DNA of 64,000 nucleotides from Parasponia andersonii (taxonomy: Eukaryota; Streptophyta; Magnoliopsida; Rosales; Cannabaceae), in the NCBI GenBank assembly GCA_002914805.1, contig JXTB01000312.1:283712-347711 (forward strand). Direction: 5' to 3'. Position 1 is the first letter of the stretch. Each line of letters starts with the position of its first letter. Below the pieces are notes generated by a model. That model made no database searches. It had not been told where the DNA came from and saw only the letters and a program-made list of their open reading frames with translations. Positions 10,851 to 22,510 of the stretch are shown one piece after another. The translations under genes were made by a program, and so were the position numbers.

Positions 10851-11414
10851 TATATTAATGGGTTAATGATAATAATGATCCCTGAATTATATTTATTGTA
10901 ATATTTTCGCCCTCAAGCTTTCAATTTACATATTAATAACCTCAAAATTAGGCAATTATTACAGTAATAGTTCCTTTGTTGCAAAATGTTAATTTTTTTT
11001 AACAGAAAATAGTCGGTGAATAATACATATAACTGGGCATTATTCATTTCTATGAATCAAAATTTGATTTTCAACCAAAGTTACTAAACTATAACTTTAC
11101 ACATGATTTATTTCTGTTAAAAAATTAGTAGTTTTTGAAAAAAAAAAAAAAGTTATTACTGTAATAATTACATAAATCTTGGTAATCTACTGTATATATT
11201 AGAAATTTTGAGTCTCACTCTTGACCACAGTTACTAAACAATATACATTATAATGATTTATTCTCATTGAATATTTAATAATTTGTAATAAAAGGGTCAT
11301 TATTATAATAATTATATAATTTATGGGTCATCACTTCGTAAGTTAAAAATTCAAAGCCAAAACGGTATAATAAGTATAATTTAGGGCCCTTAATATCATT
11401 AAACCTATATTAAT
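10851..11414. mobile_element. Mutator-like MITE with perfect 9-bp target duplication
   Basis: The element 10860-11405 (546 bp) is flanked on both sides by TATATTAAT (10851-10859 and 11406-11414). Its ends form long imperfect inverted repeats of about 70 bp: the left begins GGGTTAATGATAATAATG, the right ends TAATATCATTAAACC. A 9-bp duplication and long inverted repeats fit Mutator-like elements. The interior is AT-rich with no ORF, so it needs a transposase supplied elsewhere. Confidence 0.85.
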
Positions 11415-11481
11415 TGATGGATAATACTACATATTCCAATTTTTGTACCAAAGTTTTTGTACTAACATATGCAATATATAA

Positions 11482-11485
<4 letters not shown>

Positions 11486-11537
<52 letters not shown>
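11486..11537. repeat. (TA)n microsatellite
   Basis: About 25 TA dinucleotides in an otherwise unremarkable AT-rich spacer. Confidence 0.95.
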
Positions 11538-11540
<3 letters not shown>

Positions 11541-13060
11541 GGGCTCCTCAAAGGAATATTATCAATCAAAGTAAAAGCTTCAAATTCTAATGTAAGCAGA
11601 AGGGTTACAATTTTAAACTCCTCAATAAAAGGAGACGAAAAATGGATCACAAACATAACTACGAACAAATGTGTGGTTACACTAATTTTTCAAAAGAAAT
11701 AGCTAACAAGGACCACTAATAATATATTGCCTTCAATATTTGCCCCTAACTGTATTCTTTGCGGAGTAGACTATATGAGGCCAGCAACAACTGAGATCCA
11801 TGCACTTGAAAAAGAAAATAAAATAAAAATCGAAAACTAAACAGATCTAGATCTAAGAAGAAATCTCAAATTTAAGATTTGGACTAGACTAAAATCTACA
11901 CAAAAGGTGTTACTATAACCAGGTCTAGATCTGGACTTATTAAAACTAGGGGAAAAAAAAAAGCAGAAAGGAGGAGGAAGAAGAAGGTGAGAAGAAGAGG
12001 CCGGAGAAGGAGAAGGGAAAACCTTTTCTCCAGCCTCTAAGCGAGGTGGCGTTGACTTTTTTGTTAGGAGAAAATACAAATACAGATAGAGACTAGAATT
12101 TTTTCTTTCTGGGTACTTTTTTTTTTTTTTTCTAGTAATGGTTTCCGCACAAAGCTGAAAACATCATGTAAATAGATTTGATACAAACTCAAATCATAAA
12201 TTTGATAATAATATGACTACAAACTCAAGTCATAATCAAGCTAGAGCTTCTCCATGTGGTATGTACGTTGTCATCATCTAATTGTTATGTTAAAACTTAC
12301 CACAAATAAATTAAATATTATCACTAATTGAATAGTGACAAATCACATATCTTATATGTTGTTATTGAAAATTTGATGCCTTAAACATTATCCTTGATTG
12401 ATACATAAGAACTTCATATAATTTTTTATTTGAAAAAAAAAACCCCAAATTTATTTTCTGTATGAAAAGTAAATTGCATTATAATTCGAATTTACTAATA
12501 TAGAGTTTTCTAGAGTTGTTAGATATAGGTCACAAATTGCAAAATTGTATTTAGTTTAGGAGGTGAATTAAAGTTAAATACGTGCAAATTCAAAATTGTA
12601 TTTAGTTTAGGAGGTGAATTAAAGATACGTGATGTATATGATGGATTATATTTGAAAAAAAAATTCAATTAAAGTCGATTATATTGATGCCATTATCCAT
12701 AGGAGAGAAAGAGACTAGGGAGGACAATTTAATATAAAGTCCCAATCTAAGTTGACTAAAGCACTTTTCTATCCTCTTTCATTCTTCTATCTCAATAATC
12801 TTGAATCTCTCCAAAAGTCATTTTTCTTTCACCACTCTCCCTATGTTTTTGGATTTGTATATATTTATTCTCATTCTTGTGTTGCTAAAATGGATGTTGA
12901 AGAATATTTCATCAAATTGTAACACATAATATTGTTCTCACGATATTGAACAAATTGTTAAGTGATATGGGATTTGAACTTACAATCTCTACGTTATAAA
13001 TAGTAAACTAGTGATGGTACCAAATTATGTATAACCACGAATAAGAGAAATAATTATAAA
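11538..13060. other. Spacer, no gene seen; one short tandem duplication
   Basis: At about 12541-12625 the segment AAAATTGTATTTAGTTTAGG-AGGTGAATTAAAG occurs twice, 51 bp apart. A purine-rich GAAGAAGG stretch at about 11950-12020 gives a spurious minus-strand ORF. Nothing else resembles a gene. Confidence 0.45.
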
Positions 13061-13066
13061 ATATTG

Positions 13067-14510
13067 CTTAAGTTCAAGTAAAATGCTCAAGTTATCTCAT
13101 CAATTTTCATAAATAACAAAAAGTGTCTTTTTTGGATTAACAAACTGATGTAAATTCGCCTCTATTAAAAAATAAGTAAGATTTTTCTTGGGATAATAAT
13201 AAAAAACATCTTCTAAGTTTTGATGATGTGCCCAACTTATCCATTTGGTTTTCTTAATTAACAAAAGAGAAAAAATCCTATGGGTCTTTAAACTATGGAG
13301 AAAGACTCAATTTGGCTTTTAAATTTTGTCATTTTGGTCTTTAAACTATTAAAAAAAGTTTAATTTTAGTCCTTTTTATTATATATATACAATTTTTCTT
13401 TAACAAAAAAAGTATATGATACATGTGTTGTTATATTGTACTTATTTTACATGTATAAGCATAAGTCAGCACTATAAAGATTTTAGAATATAAATCAAAG
13501 CAATTTGAAAGTGATTTATTAAAAAAAAAAAAAAAAGCTTTACTTTTAACAATAATGCATTTTAAAGTTGTCTAAAATGTGATATTTTATTGAAATCAAT
13601 AATACATAAAGAAAAATGTATATCATGTACTCTTCTTTATGAATTAAACAAAATGTGAAACAAAAAATAATAAAATAAATCTTTTAATGGTCTAAGGACG
13701 AATATGAAATTTAAAGTTTAAGTACTAAAGTAAGGATTTTTCTAGAATTCAAAGACCAAAAGAGAGACATTTATCTAAAACAAAAATATCTCATCGGATT
13801 AGTAAATTAGTACAAATTTTATCCTTTTTGTCTAATTTGCTCAAAATTGACATATAAAAAGATAAAATTACTTTTATTTTAAACTTAGAAACTAGTGATG
13901 GGTGGAAGAAAAAAACAAGTAAAAATTATAAAAGTTAGTGAAGAAAAGTCTAATATAACTTTTTAAGAATTTTTTTTTCATTATTTAGTTAGTTAATTGT
14001 GTTTGATAAGGGCTCTTGGTCATTTATAGGGGAAAAAAATTGTCTAGTCATTTGTAAAAAATTAAAAAAAAAAAATCCTTACTTAATTTTGACCAAATTA
14101 GATACATGAGTGACATTGTGTAAATTTGTTAATTTAAGGGGATTTTTTTTGTTATTTATGAAAATCACTGGAATAATTGAGCATTTGATCAAGACTTAAG
14201 ATTTTCCATTTCTTATATTAAAAAGTGATTAGGATACACTTATACAAACACACTTAATTAACTATAAAAAAGAGAAAAAAAATTTTGAAAGAAAATTTTA
14301 TAGGACTTTCTTCACTAAATTTTCTCTTTTTTTTTCCGAATTATACTTGTTTAGTTACAAGTTTAGACAAAGGATAATTTTATCTTCTTGTATATCAATT
14401 TTGACCAAATTAGACAAAAAGGTAAAATACTTGATTTCATTAATCGAAATATTTTTGTTATTTATAAAAACTAAGGGATATATTAAATATTTCACCTAGA
14501 CTTGGGGATA
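13067..14510. mobile_element. Cluster of nested or rearranged inverted-repeat elements (MITEs)
   Basis: A left end CTTAAGTTCAAGTAAAATGC at 13067, followed by TTTTCATAAATAACAAAAA, has inverted copies ending near 14200 (GACTTAAG) and, more diverged, near 14506. A second pair of long arms (~190 bp each), with CCTTTTTGTCTAATTTG as landmark, lies at about 13780-13970 and 14290-14450 inverted. A third element, starting CTATGGGTCTTTAAACTAT near 13279 and ending near 13765 with the inverse TTCAAAGACCAAAAG, is nested inside. Exact boundaries are uncertain because the elements interrupt one another. No coding capacity. Confidence 0.6.
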
Positions 14511-15212
14511 TTTTTAGAATTATCTCAAATGATAAAGTCTAATTCAATACATAAATTTAAGACTTAACTGTTGGCTTAAAAAGAAAGGATTGAAAGACAA
14601 ACGACTATTTAATTAAACACATTCTCATGAAGGCGATAAATAAAAAAGATTAATATAGGGCACGAGTACAAAACGGATTTTTTTTCCTATCGAAAAAATT
14701 AATTTTAACTTTTAAATTTCAATCTAATGGTTATAATCAATAATATATATATATATGGATCATAATCTAATAGGTTTTTTTTTTCTTCTACTCTATATAT
14801 TGATATTTTTTATTTAAGCTGATTGATTATTATTTAACGACTACCATGATTTAAGTAGTTGAAAAAAAAAATCATAACAATAAGTACATATTATTTAATG
14901 CTCTTGCACGATGTATTTTGATTGGGAAGAATAATACATATAGATAAGGAAAAAAAATACTACTAAATTGGTGCCCTAAATATATATGCAAGGGCAGAGC
15001 TAACAAATTCATTCGGGGGTATAATAGCATAATTAGAGCCTTAGGTATAATTTTGGCCAAATTTCAGTGGGAGTATAAAGCTATTTTAGCCAATTTTTAG
15101 TGAAAACACACTTTTTTAGTTTAATAATTGTAAAAAAAAAATCCTAAAATCCAGTGGGAGCATATACTTACATTGGTCCTTATTTCCCTCCTCCTATATA
15201 TATATATATATG
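14511..15212. other. AT-rich spacer with repeat debris
   Basis: No gene. A TA run at about 14742-14756 is followed by a fragment (ATCATAATCTAATAGGTTTT) resembling the end of the TA-flanked MITE at 15213. Between 14995 and 15170 are GTGGGAG-containing direct repeats of unknown origin. Confidence 0.35.
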
Positions 15213-15454
15213 GGTACCAATCCAATAGGTATTTTTTTATTTTACCTATGCATAGGTATCAATTTGGCCAACAAAAATTTAGCATGCACATTTTTTTATT
15301 GTAAAAAGTAAGAGAGAGAAAGAGCATTAATGATGCACGTCTTTTCATGCATTTCATTATAGTCATTGGATCACCATTAGATGGTGATCCAACGGCTAAA
15401 AAAAAAAATACATACCCATAGGTAAAAAAAAAAATACCTATTGAATTGGCAACC
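15213..15454. mobile_element. TA-flanked MITE, copy A (242 bp)
   Basis: Ends read GGTACCAATCCAATAGGTAT and, inverted, ATACCTATTGAATTGGCAACC. The core contains AAGAGCATTAATGATGCACG and an internal palindrome ATCACCATTAGATGGTGAT. It sits between (TA)n runs. Closely similar copies occur at 61288-61526 (copy B) and, more diverged, 59211-59457 (copy C), so this is a real family. Confidence 0.85.
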
Positions 15455-15455
15455 T

Positions 15456-15487
<32 letters not shown>

Positions 15488-16100
15488 TAAAAAGTTATTT
15501 CTTCTTTTTCTCTATCTTCCTATATATTCAAAGCAAATGGACTTAAAATAGAACGGTAAAGAATGGTTGAATATGTTTTATAAGAAGTTATTTCCTCTTT
15601 TTATCTATCTTTCTACATATTCAAAGCAAATGGATTTGAGAACAGAATAAAATAGAATGGTTTAAATATGTTTTATAAGTTTTTTTCTTACTAAAGAATA
15701 GGTAGCCAATAAATGATTCAAATGATTTAACCTATAGACATATTACAGTCAATTATATGTAATAGAGCTATCATATCATAACCATCTACTAAAGTGAATT
15801 CTGAGTGAGTCTTACTATAACAACATATTAATGGTCGATCCACGTGGTAAGATGTGTTTGATGGTATTAAAATTGTTTAGACATTTTTTAATCTTATGGA
15901 ATAAGGAAGAAGATGCCCTCCTTATATTGCAATTAAAAAAAAAAACAAAAAGGTAAAAAAGCCAAAAGGATAGTAAAAGAATACAAAATGAGATGCTTTT
16001 TTTTTATATATATTAATACTAGACATTATATTGCGCTTTGCTCGAGTTGGTATAAATATTACATACATTAAATTTAATTTATAATTAAGTTCAATGTATT
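15455..16100. other. Spacer with a local duplication
   Basis: The segment TTATTTCTTCTTTTTCTCTA through TATTCAAAGCAAATGG occurs at about 15496-15540 and again, diverged, at 15587-15631. No gene is seen. Confidence 0.4.
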
Positions 16101-16104
16101 ACAA

Positions 16105-16720
16105 TTAAAGAATGTATTTGTCTCTACATTTATTTTGATGAGATGAATATTACATAACTTTTTGTTCGATGAACTAAATTTAATATAAGATATAATTAAT
16201 ATTAAATTAAATATAATATTATATAAAATATTAAATAATATATTTATTTTTACATTTATTTTGATGAGACGAATGTATCACGTTTGCTGAACTAAATTTA
16301 ATATAAGATATTATTAATATTAAATTAAATATAATATTATATAAAATATTAAATAATATATTTATTTTTACATTTATTTTGATGAGACGAATCCAGCACA
16401 ACTATTTATTCGATGAACTAAATTTAATATAAAATATAATTAATATTAAATTAAATTAAATATAATATTATATAAAATATTAAATAATATATTTATTTTT
16501 ATATTTATTTTGATGAGACGAATGTATCACGTTCGATGAACTAAATTTAATATAAGGTATCATTAATATTAAATTAAATATAATATTATATAAAATATTA
16601 AATAATATATTTATTTTTAGATTTATCTTGATAAGACAAATATATCACAACTATTTATTCGATGAACTAAATTTAATATGACGTATCATTAATATTAAAC
16701 TAAATATAATATTATATAAT
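16105..16720. repeat. AT-rich minisatellite, ~105-125 bp units, about five copies
   Basis: Each unit contains ATTAATATTAAATTAAATAT, TATTAAATAATATATTTATT, then CATTTATTTTGATGAGACGA and a GAACTAAATTTAATATAA segment. Units alternate between a short linker (GAATGTATCACGTTTGCTGAAC type) and a long linker (ACAACTATTTATTCGATGAAC type), which accounts for most of the length variation and hints at a higher-order repeat. Non-coding. Confidence 0.85.
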
Positions 16721-17160
16721 CCATATATATATATATATATATTACAACCAATCATAATATAAAAAAAATTAGAAATTTTCTAAAAATTTTAAAAATAAAA
16801 AGGCGATCAAAGAAACTATTAGAATTTTTATGCTTTCTTTTTTCCAGACTTAATATATATATATATATATATAGATTTTTTTTAATAAAAAATAATTAAA
16901 AAATAAAAATAAAAAGAAAGAAAAAATAAAAACAAAAAATAAAGTAAGAAAAAAAGAGAAAAAGAAAGTAAACCCATTGCCCATTGTGGGGGGCCAAATA
17001 TTATCTGCCAAGTTATACTTAATTTAAAGTGGGAACAAAGTATGCGCGTGTGTTCCACTAGTTCCACATTGAGGCGACCTTTATAGGGATCAAAACAAAA
17101 CGAAACATAACAAATCCCATAAACGACTCGTCTTCCTTTGGCGAATGGTGATGATGAACA
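16721..17160. other. Spacer upstream of the XS-domain gene, likely containing its promoter
   Basis: Two short (TA)n runs (about 16723-16742 and 16853-16872) and A-rich sequence. CTTTATAGGGATCAAAAC near 17079-17096 could hold a TATA-like element, but I cannot place the transcription start. Confidence 0.3.
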
Positions 17161-17167
17161 GCAACAC

Positions 17168-17206
<39 letters not shown>

Positions 17207-17571
17207 CTGTACGCGAGAAGTCCAGTCCAACGCATCCGTCTTCCATGGATTCTCCCCAAAAGGTTTGTTGAAATCTCAGTCCTCCATGGATTCTAATTGC
17301 CTTCCCTTGGATCTGATTTGATCTCCTCCGATTTCGATCTATTTTAGTCTTTTCTAGGGTTAGGGTTTGTGCTCTTTCAACCCCTTTGCTTTGGATGCCT
17401 TGCCTACATCTTAGAGACTTTAGGGTTTCGTTATAGCTTGAGAATCTCATTCTGCTGGATCGTGATTTGAAAGAAAAAGGAGCTTAATTGTTGATAATTA
17501 CGAAGACAAATTAAGGCTTTTTTTTCTTTTTCTTTTTCTTTTTTTTTTTTTTTTTCTGTTTTGTGATATAA
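17161..17571 (+). promoter_or_regulatory. Probable 5' leader of the XS-domain gene, with two short upstream ORFs
   Basis: A (GA)n run at about 17171-17202 is typical of plant leaders. Two short upstream ORFs open with the same codons (ATGGATTCT): 17245-17271 (8 residues) and 17286-17321 (11 residues). A pyrimidine tract at about 17519-17556 lies just before the main start at 17572 and could also be an intron acceptor region, although no clear AG is used there. Whether this sequence is transcribed is inference. Confidence 0.5.
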
Positions 17572-20500
17572 ATGGATTATCGGAGGAGTGAAGGTTTCAT
17601 TAGGCAATCTTCCGCTTCGAGATTACGTGATCAGCACCGGTTGGAACCGGTTCCTGATTCTTATGAGAATCTTAACCGGCGTGAGGCAGCGGCGGCAGCG
17701 TCCCATTGGCCGCGGAGGAGTGTGAGCCCTCACGGGTTGCCGCAGGATGCGGGTGTGAGTCAAAGGACTACTTCCATCGAAAGGAGGGACTACGGTTTGC
17801 CTTTGGATCGTGGGAGGAGTTCTCGAGTGAGGTCGAGGTCGCCTCAGCCTTTGGTTTCGGGGGATCCTCGGAAAAGGCGTCACTTTGATGATGGGGTTGG
17901 GATTTCGCCCACCCCGTCAACCGAGTTGCGGCAGAGACGTGAATTTACTGAGACTTCAAATTTAAATGTGAATAATGATGATGATGATGCTGATTTACCC
18001 GCTAGACGTGTTTATGGATATGAGCCTGGTGATCCTAGGTATAGTAAGGATGAATTCAATGATATCATTTTGTCTGCCGGTGATAAACATCGGGCATTAG
18101 GTCAAAAGTCAGTTGCTGTGGAAGAAGGTGTGGCACGAGGGTCATATCGTTCACCCCAAAATCTTGGCCCTGCATCAGTTTACGGGGATGTGAGTGGGAA
18201 CCTGTCATCATTTTCACGGACTATGGACACCCAGCATTTTGAGCATGGAAGACTTCAGTACCAGGACCCTGTAGCTTTGAGTAAATTACCAGTAACTCAA
18301 TCCTACAAAGATGGAGAGAAACCCATGTTTCATTTAGGGGATGCCTTGTACCACAGAGTGTCAGGATCAAATTCCAAGGGGCCTGCAAGTTCCTCTCCGG
18401 AAACATCAAGGAGTGAGTTTCTGGCTTATCAAGATGGCCTACGTTTGCCTCATATAAACGAATTTAAGAGCAGCACAAAGCTCACTGAAGCCAAAGGTTT
18501 GAGTGCATATAAGGAAAGACTGATTTTAGATTCAGCAAGAGATGCTGAAGGGGGACAGGAAAATCCATTCTTTTATCCAAGGGCGTGTAGTCCTGATAGA
18601 GGTGAACATGAGAACTACTTTTTTCCCAAGTCACGTGAAATGGTTGATGATCGTGGATATCCAGCTGATGACTTGCATAAAATGATGTCCCCACGAGGTC
18701 AATTGGACTATACCCATACTCAAATAATTTATGACCATAGAGATATGTCAAGGCCTAGTATAGCACGTCCTCTCACTGACAGGAATGCTAGTATTGATGA
18801 TCCTCGTGAATATCTGAGAAAGGGCATTACATGCTATAATCCTGCTTTAGAGAAGCCGTCGGATCTAGACTACCTTGACATGAGAAGAACATCACATATA
18901 TCAAAGCAGGATGGAGAGTACTCGGGTTCTAAATTCACTGCTGGGCTTGGGAGGACAGTGTCTCAAGATCATGAAATATTGCATTTGGGTGCTTCAAAAG
19001 ATCATCAAATATTAGGTTTGGAAGCAGATTATGGTTTTGGGAGAAATGCAGGTCCACAGTTTCAAGAGGAGAGGGTGCTTCGTACACCTGTCTCTAAATA
19101 TGAGACTGAAATGTATAGGCATAATGCAAGACAGCAGAATGTGAGGGATGAGCATGTTTATATTGCAAGAGTGCATAATGTGATGGATGAGGCTGAATAT
19201 GAGACTGAAATGCATAGGCATAATGCAAGAGTGCAGAATGTGAGGGATGAGCATGGAATATATAATTCAAGACTGCAAATTGCGAGGGATGAAGCTGAAT
19301 ATGGGACCGAAATACATAGGCATAATGCAAGAGTGCAGAATGTGAGGGATGAGCGTGGAGTATATAATTCAAGACTACAAAATGTTGTGGACGAGGCTGA
19401 ATATGGGACTGAGATGCGTAGGCATAATGCAAGAGTGTTGAATGTGAGGGATGAGCGTGGAATATATAATGCAAGACTGCAGAATTTGGGGGATGAGAAT
19501 GGAATTTATAATGCAAGAGTGCAGAATGTGAAGGAGGAGCATGGAATATATAATACAAGAATGCATAATGTGAGGAGTGAGCATGGAATATATAATCACA
19601 GAGTACATAATGTGAGGGATGAGCACGGAACGTATAAATCACAAGATAGAGTGGTAAAAGGAAGATATGCTAAGGAAGAAGTAGGCACCTATAATTCTAG
19701 AACTACAACTTCAGGTAAGCTGTATTCAGCAAGACAATTTCAGGATGTACACAAAAACAATGCAGAGTGGATCAACAAAGAGATGAGTGGTTTATATACA
19801 TCCAGGACAACAGGATTTGAGCATACTGGATATAGGAAGGCTGAGAGGAACCATGATGGACTAGACCATCATGAAGATTTTGTATCTGATGGGTGGCACT
19901 CATCTCAGGAGTTGCCTCATGCACGGAAACATTCAATTGGATTTTATAAACATTACGGTCGACATATAAAGGGTCGTCGAAGACCTGGTTATTCCAGCCA
20001 TTATAATAACTCACAGCATTATGATAGAAAAAATCATCTTTACGGACAGCACAAGTTTGGGAAAAGAAATGATGGCTATTATGAAGACTTGCATGCTGAC
20101 GAAGACAAAAATGATGGTAATCCATCTGAATATTGGGTGATCCCTGAAGAATCTGAGCCCAATGAGGACTCTGAGGAGTTTAAGCAACTGGTGCATGAAG
20201 CTTTCTTAAAATATGCAAAAAAGTTGAATGTAAACTCAGCTGTCCAGAGAAGATACAGGGAAGAAGGAAAAGCTGGTAGTTTGTTCTGCATTGTATGTGG
20301 AAGAAGGTCTGTTTTCTTTTCCGTAATTTTAGTCCTTTAAAGTTGGGGGCAAGAAAGTACTTTCATGTTTTCAATCTGGAGTTTTGTGGTTTTAGGCACG
20401 CAGTCCAAGTATATAAACTAAGTTTAAGATATATGGGATTTTATTTGGAGTTTTCATAGTTACATTCATCATTCATGGTATTGACTATGGAGATATATTT

Positions 20501-22171
20501 AGAGCATCATACGTGGTATGGAGTATGGAGATATATTTGGTGTGGGTTGTTTTAAGTGGTATTGATACCATCTAACTGATGGACCAAAGTACTTTGTGAG
20601 ATTATTATGTATAGGGACTGTAAGTTGTTTATCTGTTGTTTAAACAAGCATAAACTGCGTATAGTGATGGCTTTGGGGTTGGGTTGCTAAGAGAATGTGC
20701 CGGTATTTCTAGATTTTGAAGACTGGTGAGATAGTGCATTTTAATTCTTCGTACACTGGTTATCCTCGTGAAGGATTCATTAAAACAGACAAACTGTTAA
20801 AAGAAATTTAACTAGTGTGTTTCACTTTCGCATTGCAGTAGTGATAATAGTATTAGTCTAAGACTGTCAATATTATTGTCTCTTTAGTGGAATCATAACG
20901 TTGTGTTAATGCCATATACATCATTTAGACTTCCTGTAAGGGAGGAGCTTTAGTTGACATCTTTTCTGTACTTTTACTTTCATCAGAATGCAATTTAGTA
21001 TTAGACGTCACCAAAGGTGTCTATACTGGGAATATCTGCTTTGTGTACTCTCTCTCTCTCTCTTTCTCTCTTTCACACACACACACACACGCACACATGA
21101 ATTATGTATACGGTTTCTATATGACATAAACCAAAGGCATATAATTACTTTTGGTTTTATGCTCATACCTTGGATGTACAATATGGTGCTCTGCACAATT
21201 TATTCTTACAAAAATCCAGGTACTAGGGGTTCATTTGGTCTGAAAAATTGTTGTTCTGTTACAGTGTCTCGAAGGAGTTCATGGACACTCAGCGTTTGGT
21301 GACTCATGCTTATATGTCTCACAAGGCCGGGTTGAGATCTGAGCACTTGGGTCTTCACAAAGCAATTTGTGTTATGTTAGGATGGAGCACTGTTGTTCCC
21401 AATGAGACAATTACATGGGTTCCCCAGATATTGCCAAAGTCTGAAGCTTTTGCCCAGAAGGAGGATTTGATTATTTGGCCTCCTGTCATTGTCATCCATA
21501 ACGTTTCATTGTCATATAATAACCCTGAAAAATGGAAGGTTGTAACGGTGGAGGCACTTGAGGCCTTCATAAGAGGTGAGTTTTTTGCGTGCATTTGTAT
21601 CATACCATACAATTCCTAGGAAACAGTCGTAGCATTGAAAATAGATCTTGATCACTAAAACTATGTAATTAGCTAAAAAATTATTTAGTTGATGTTCGTT
21701 TTAAATCAGCCATATTGGTTATAGTACTATTCTAAGTGTTAATATCAAATCGTAAATACTCTCATTGTTACAATACATTATTCCTTAATGGCAGGCAAAG
21801 GTTTGATCAGGGGAAGAATCAAAGTCTGCCTGGGGAAGCCTGCTGACCAAAGTGTTATGGTGGTGAAGTTCTTGGGGACTTTCACTGGGCTGGGAGATGC
21901 AGAGAAGCTTCACAAGTACTTGGCAGAGCATAAGCATGGGAGAGTAGACTTTGAGCTGGCGACATCGAACAATGGTGGAACCAGCATCATTATTGAAACT
22001 GGGATTCAAGGAGGAAAGGTAGAGGAGCATATCTTATATGGGTACTTGGGGATTTCAGAGGACTTGGACAAAGTAGATTTTAATACAAGAAACACTTGTT
22101 TGATAAAGAGCAAAATGGATATTCAGGACCTGGCAGATGCTCCTGTCAAACCTGAGGACTTAGCTGCATAA
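17572..22171 (+). CDS. Zinc-finger and XS-domain protein, 1140 aa, three exons
   Basis: Exons 17572-20306, 21265-21575 and 21795-22171 join in frame across GT-AG introns (958 and 219 bp) into 1140 residues. The first ~510 residues are polar and Arg/Ser/Pro-rich, likely disordered. Residues about 508-689 are a repeat with a 14-residue core of the YNARVQNVRDEHGI type. A C2H2-like finger, Cys906-x2-Cys909-x16-His926-x4-His931, is completed only by splicing exon 1 to exon 2. Residues about 978-1105 form an XS domain (LIIWPPVIVIHN, EALEAFIRGKG, VVKFLGTFTGL). In SGS3, the best-known member, the XS domain takes part in double-stranded RNA binding and small-RNA silencing; whether this protein does so is inference. 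All three exons are open. Similar long zinc-finger/XS proteins are annotated in other plants, largely uncharacterised. Confidence 0.9.
21050..21091. repeat. (CT)n(CA)n compound microsatellite in intron 1 of the XS gene
   Basis: CT-rich units run directly into about eight CA dinucleotides, about 175 bp before the exon 2 acceptor. Confidence 0.85.
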
Positions 22172-22510
22172 GCCATCAGGCTCTCTCGTTTTCGCACATA
22201 GGAGCTAGAAAAAACTAAAAAAGGAAAGAAAAAAGAAGCCTTTTAGAGGGCAATGGCCTCCTCTCGTGAGAATAGGTGTTCTGTCTGTGTTGATCTGTTT
22301 GCGTTCTTCTCTAATAGGAGAATTCAGATATAGATTAGCAAGTAAATCTCATAGTTATTTTCTGTAGATAGGGAAAAAAAGAAAGGGGGGGNTAAATGAC
22401 ATTTGAAGCTTCCTAATATGAAACTTGATGTAATGTCGTTTTATATTTTTCCGAAAGGAACATATTGTGTTTGTAATTATGCTTTCTATGTTTAATAAAT
22501 TTGATCTATG
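22172..22510 (+). other. 3' UTR of the XS gene with polyadenylation signal
   Basis: AATAAA at 22494-22499, about 325 bp after the stop, is preceded by T-rich sequence and TTGTGTTTGTAATT, matching plant 3'-end architecture. Position 22392 is an undetermined base (n) next to a G-run, a sequencing ambiguity outside the coding region. Confidence 0.65.

Noticed and set aside
16882-17450. Minus-strand ORFs over the XS gene leader
   Set aside because: Ser/Leu runs come from the GA microsatellite and A-rich tracts; no protein character.
19012-19642. Long minus-strand ORFs opposite the XS repeat region
   Set aside because: They are antisense shadows of the coding repeat (His/Ser-rich repeats) with no start context or family resemblance.
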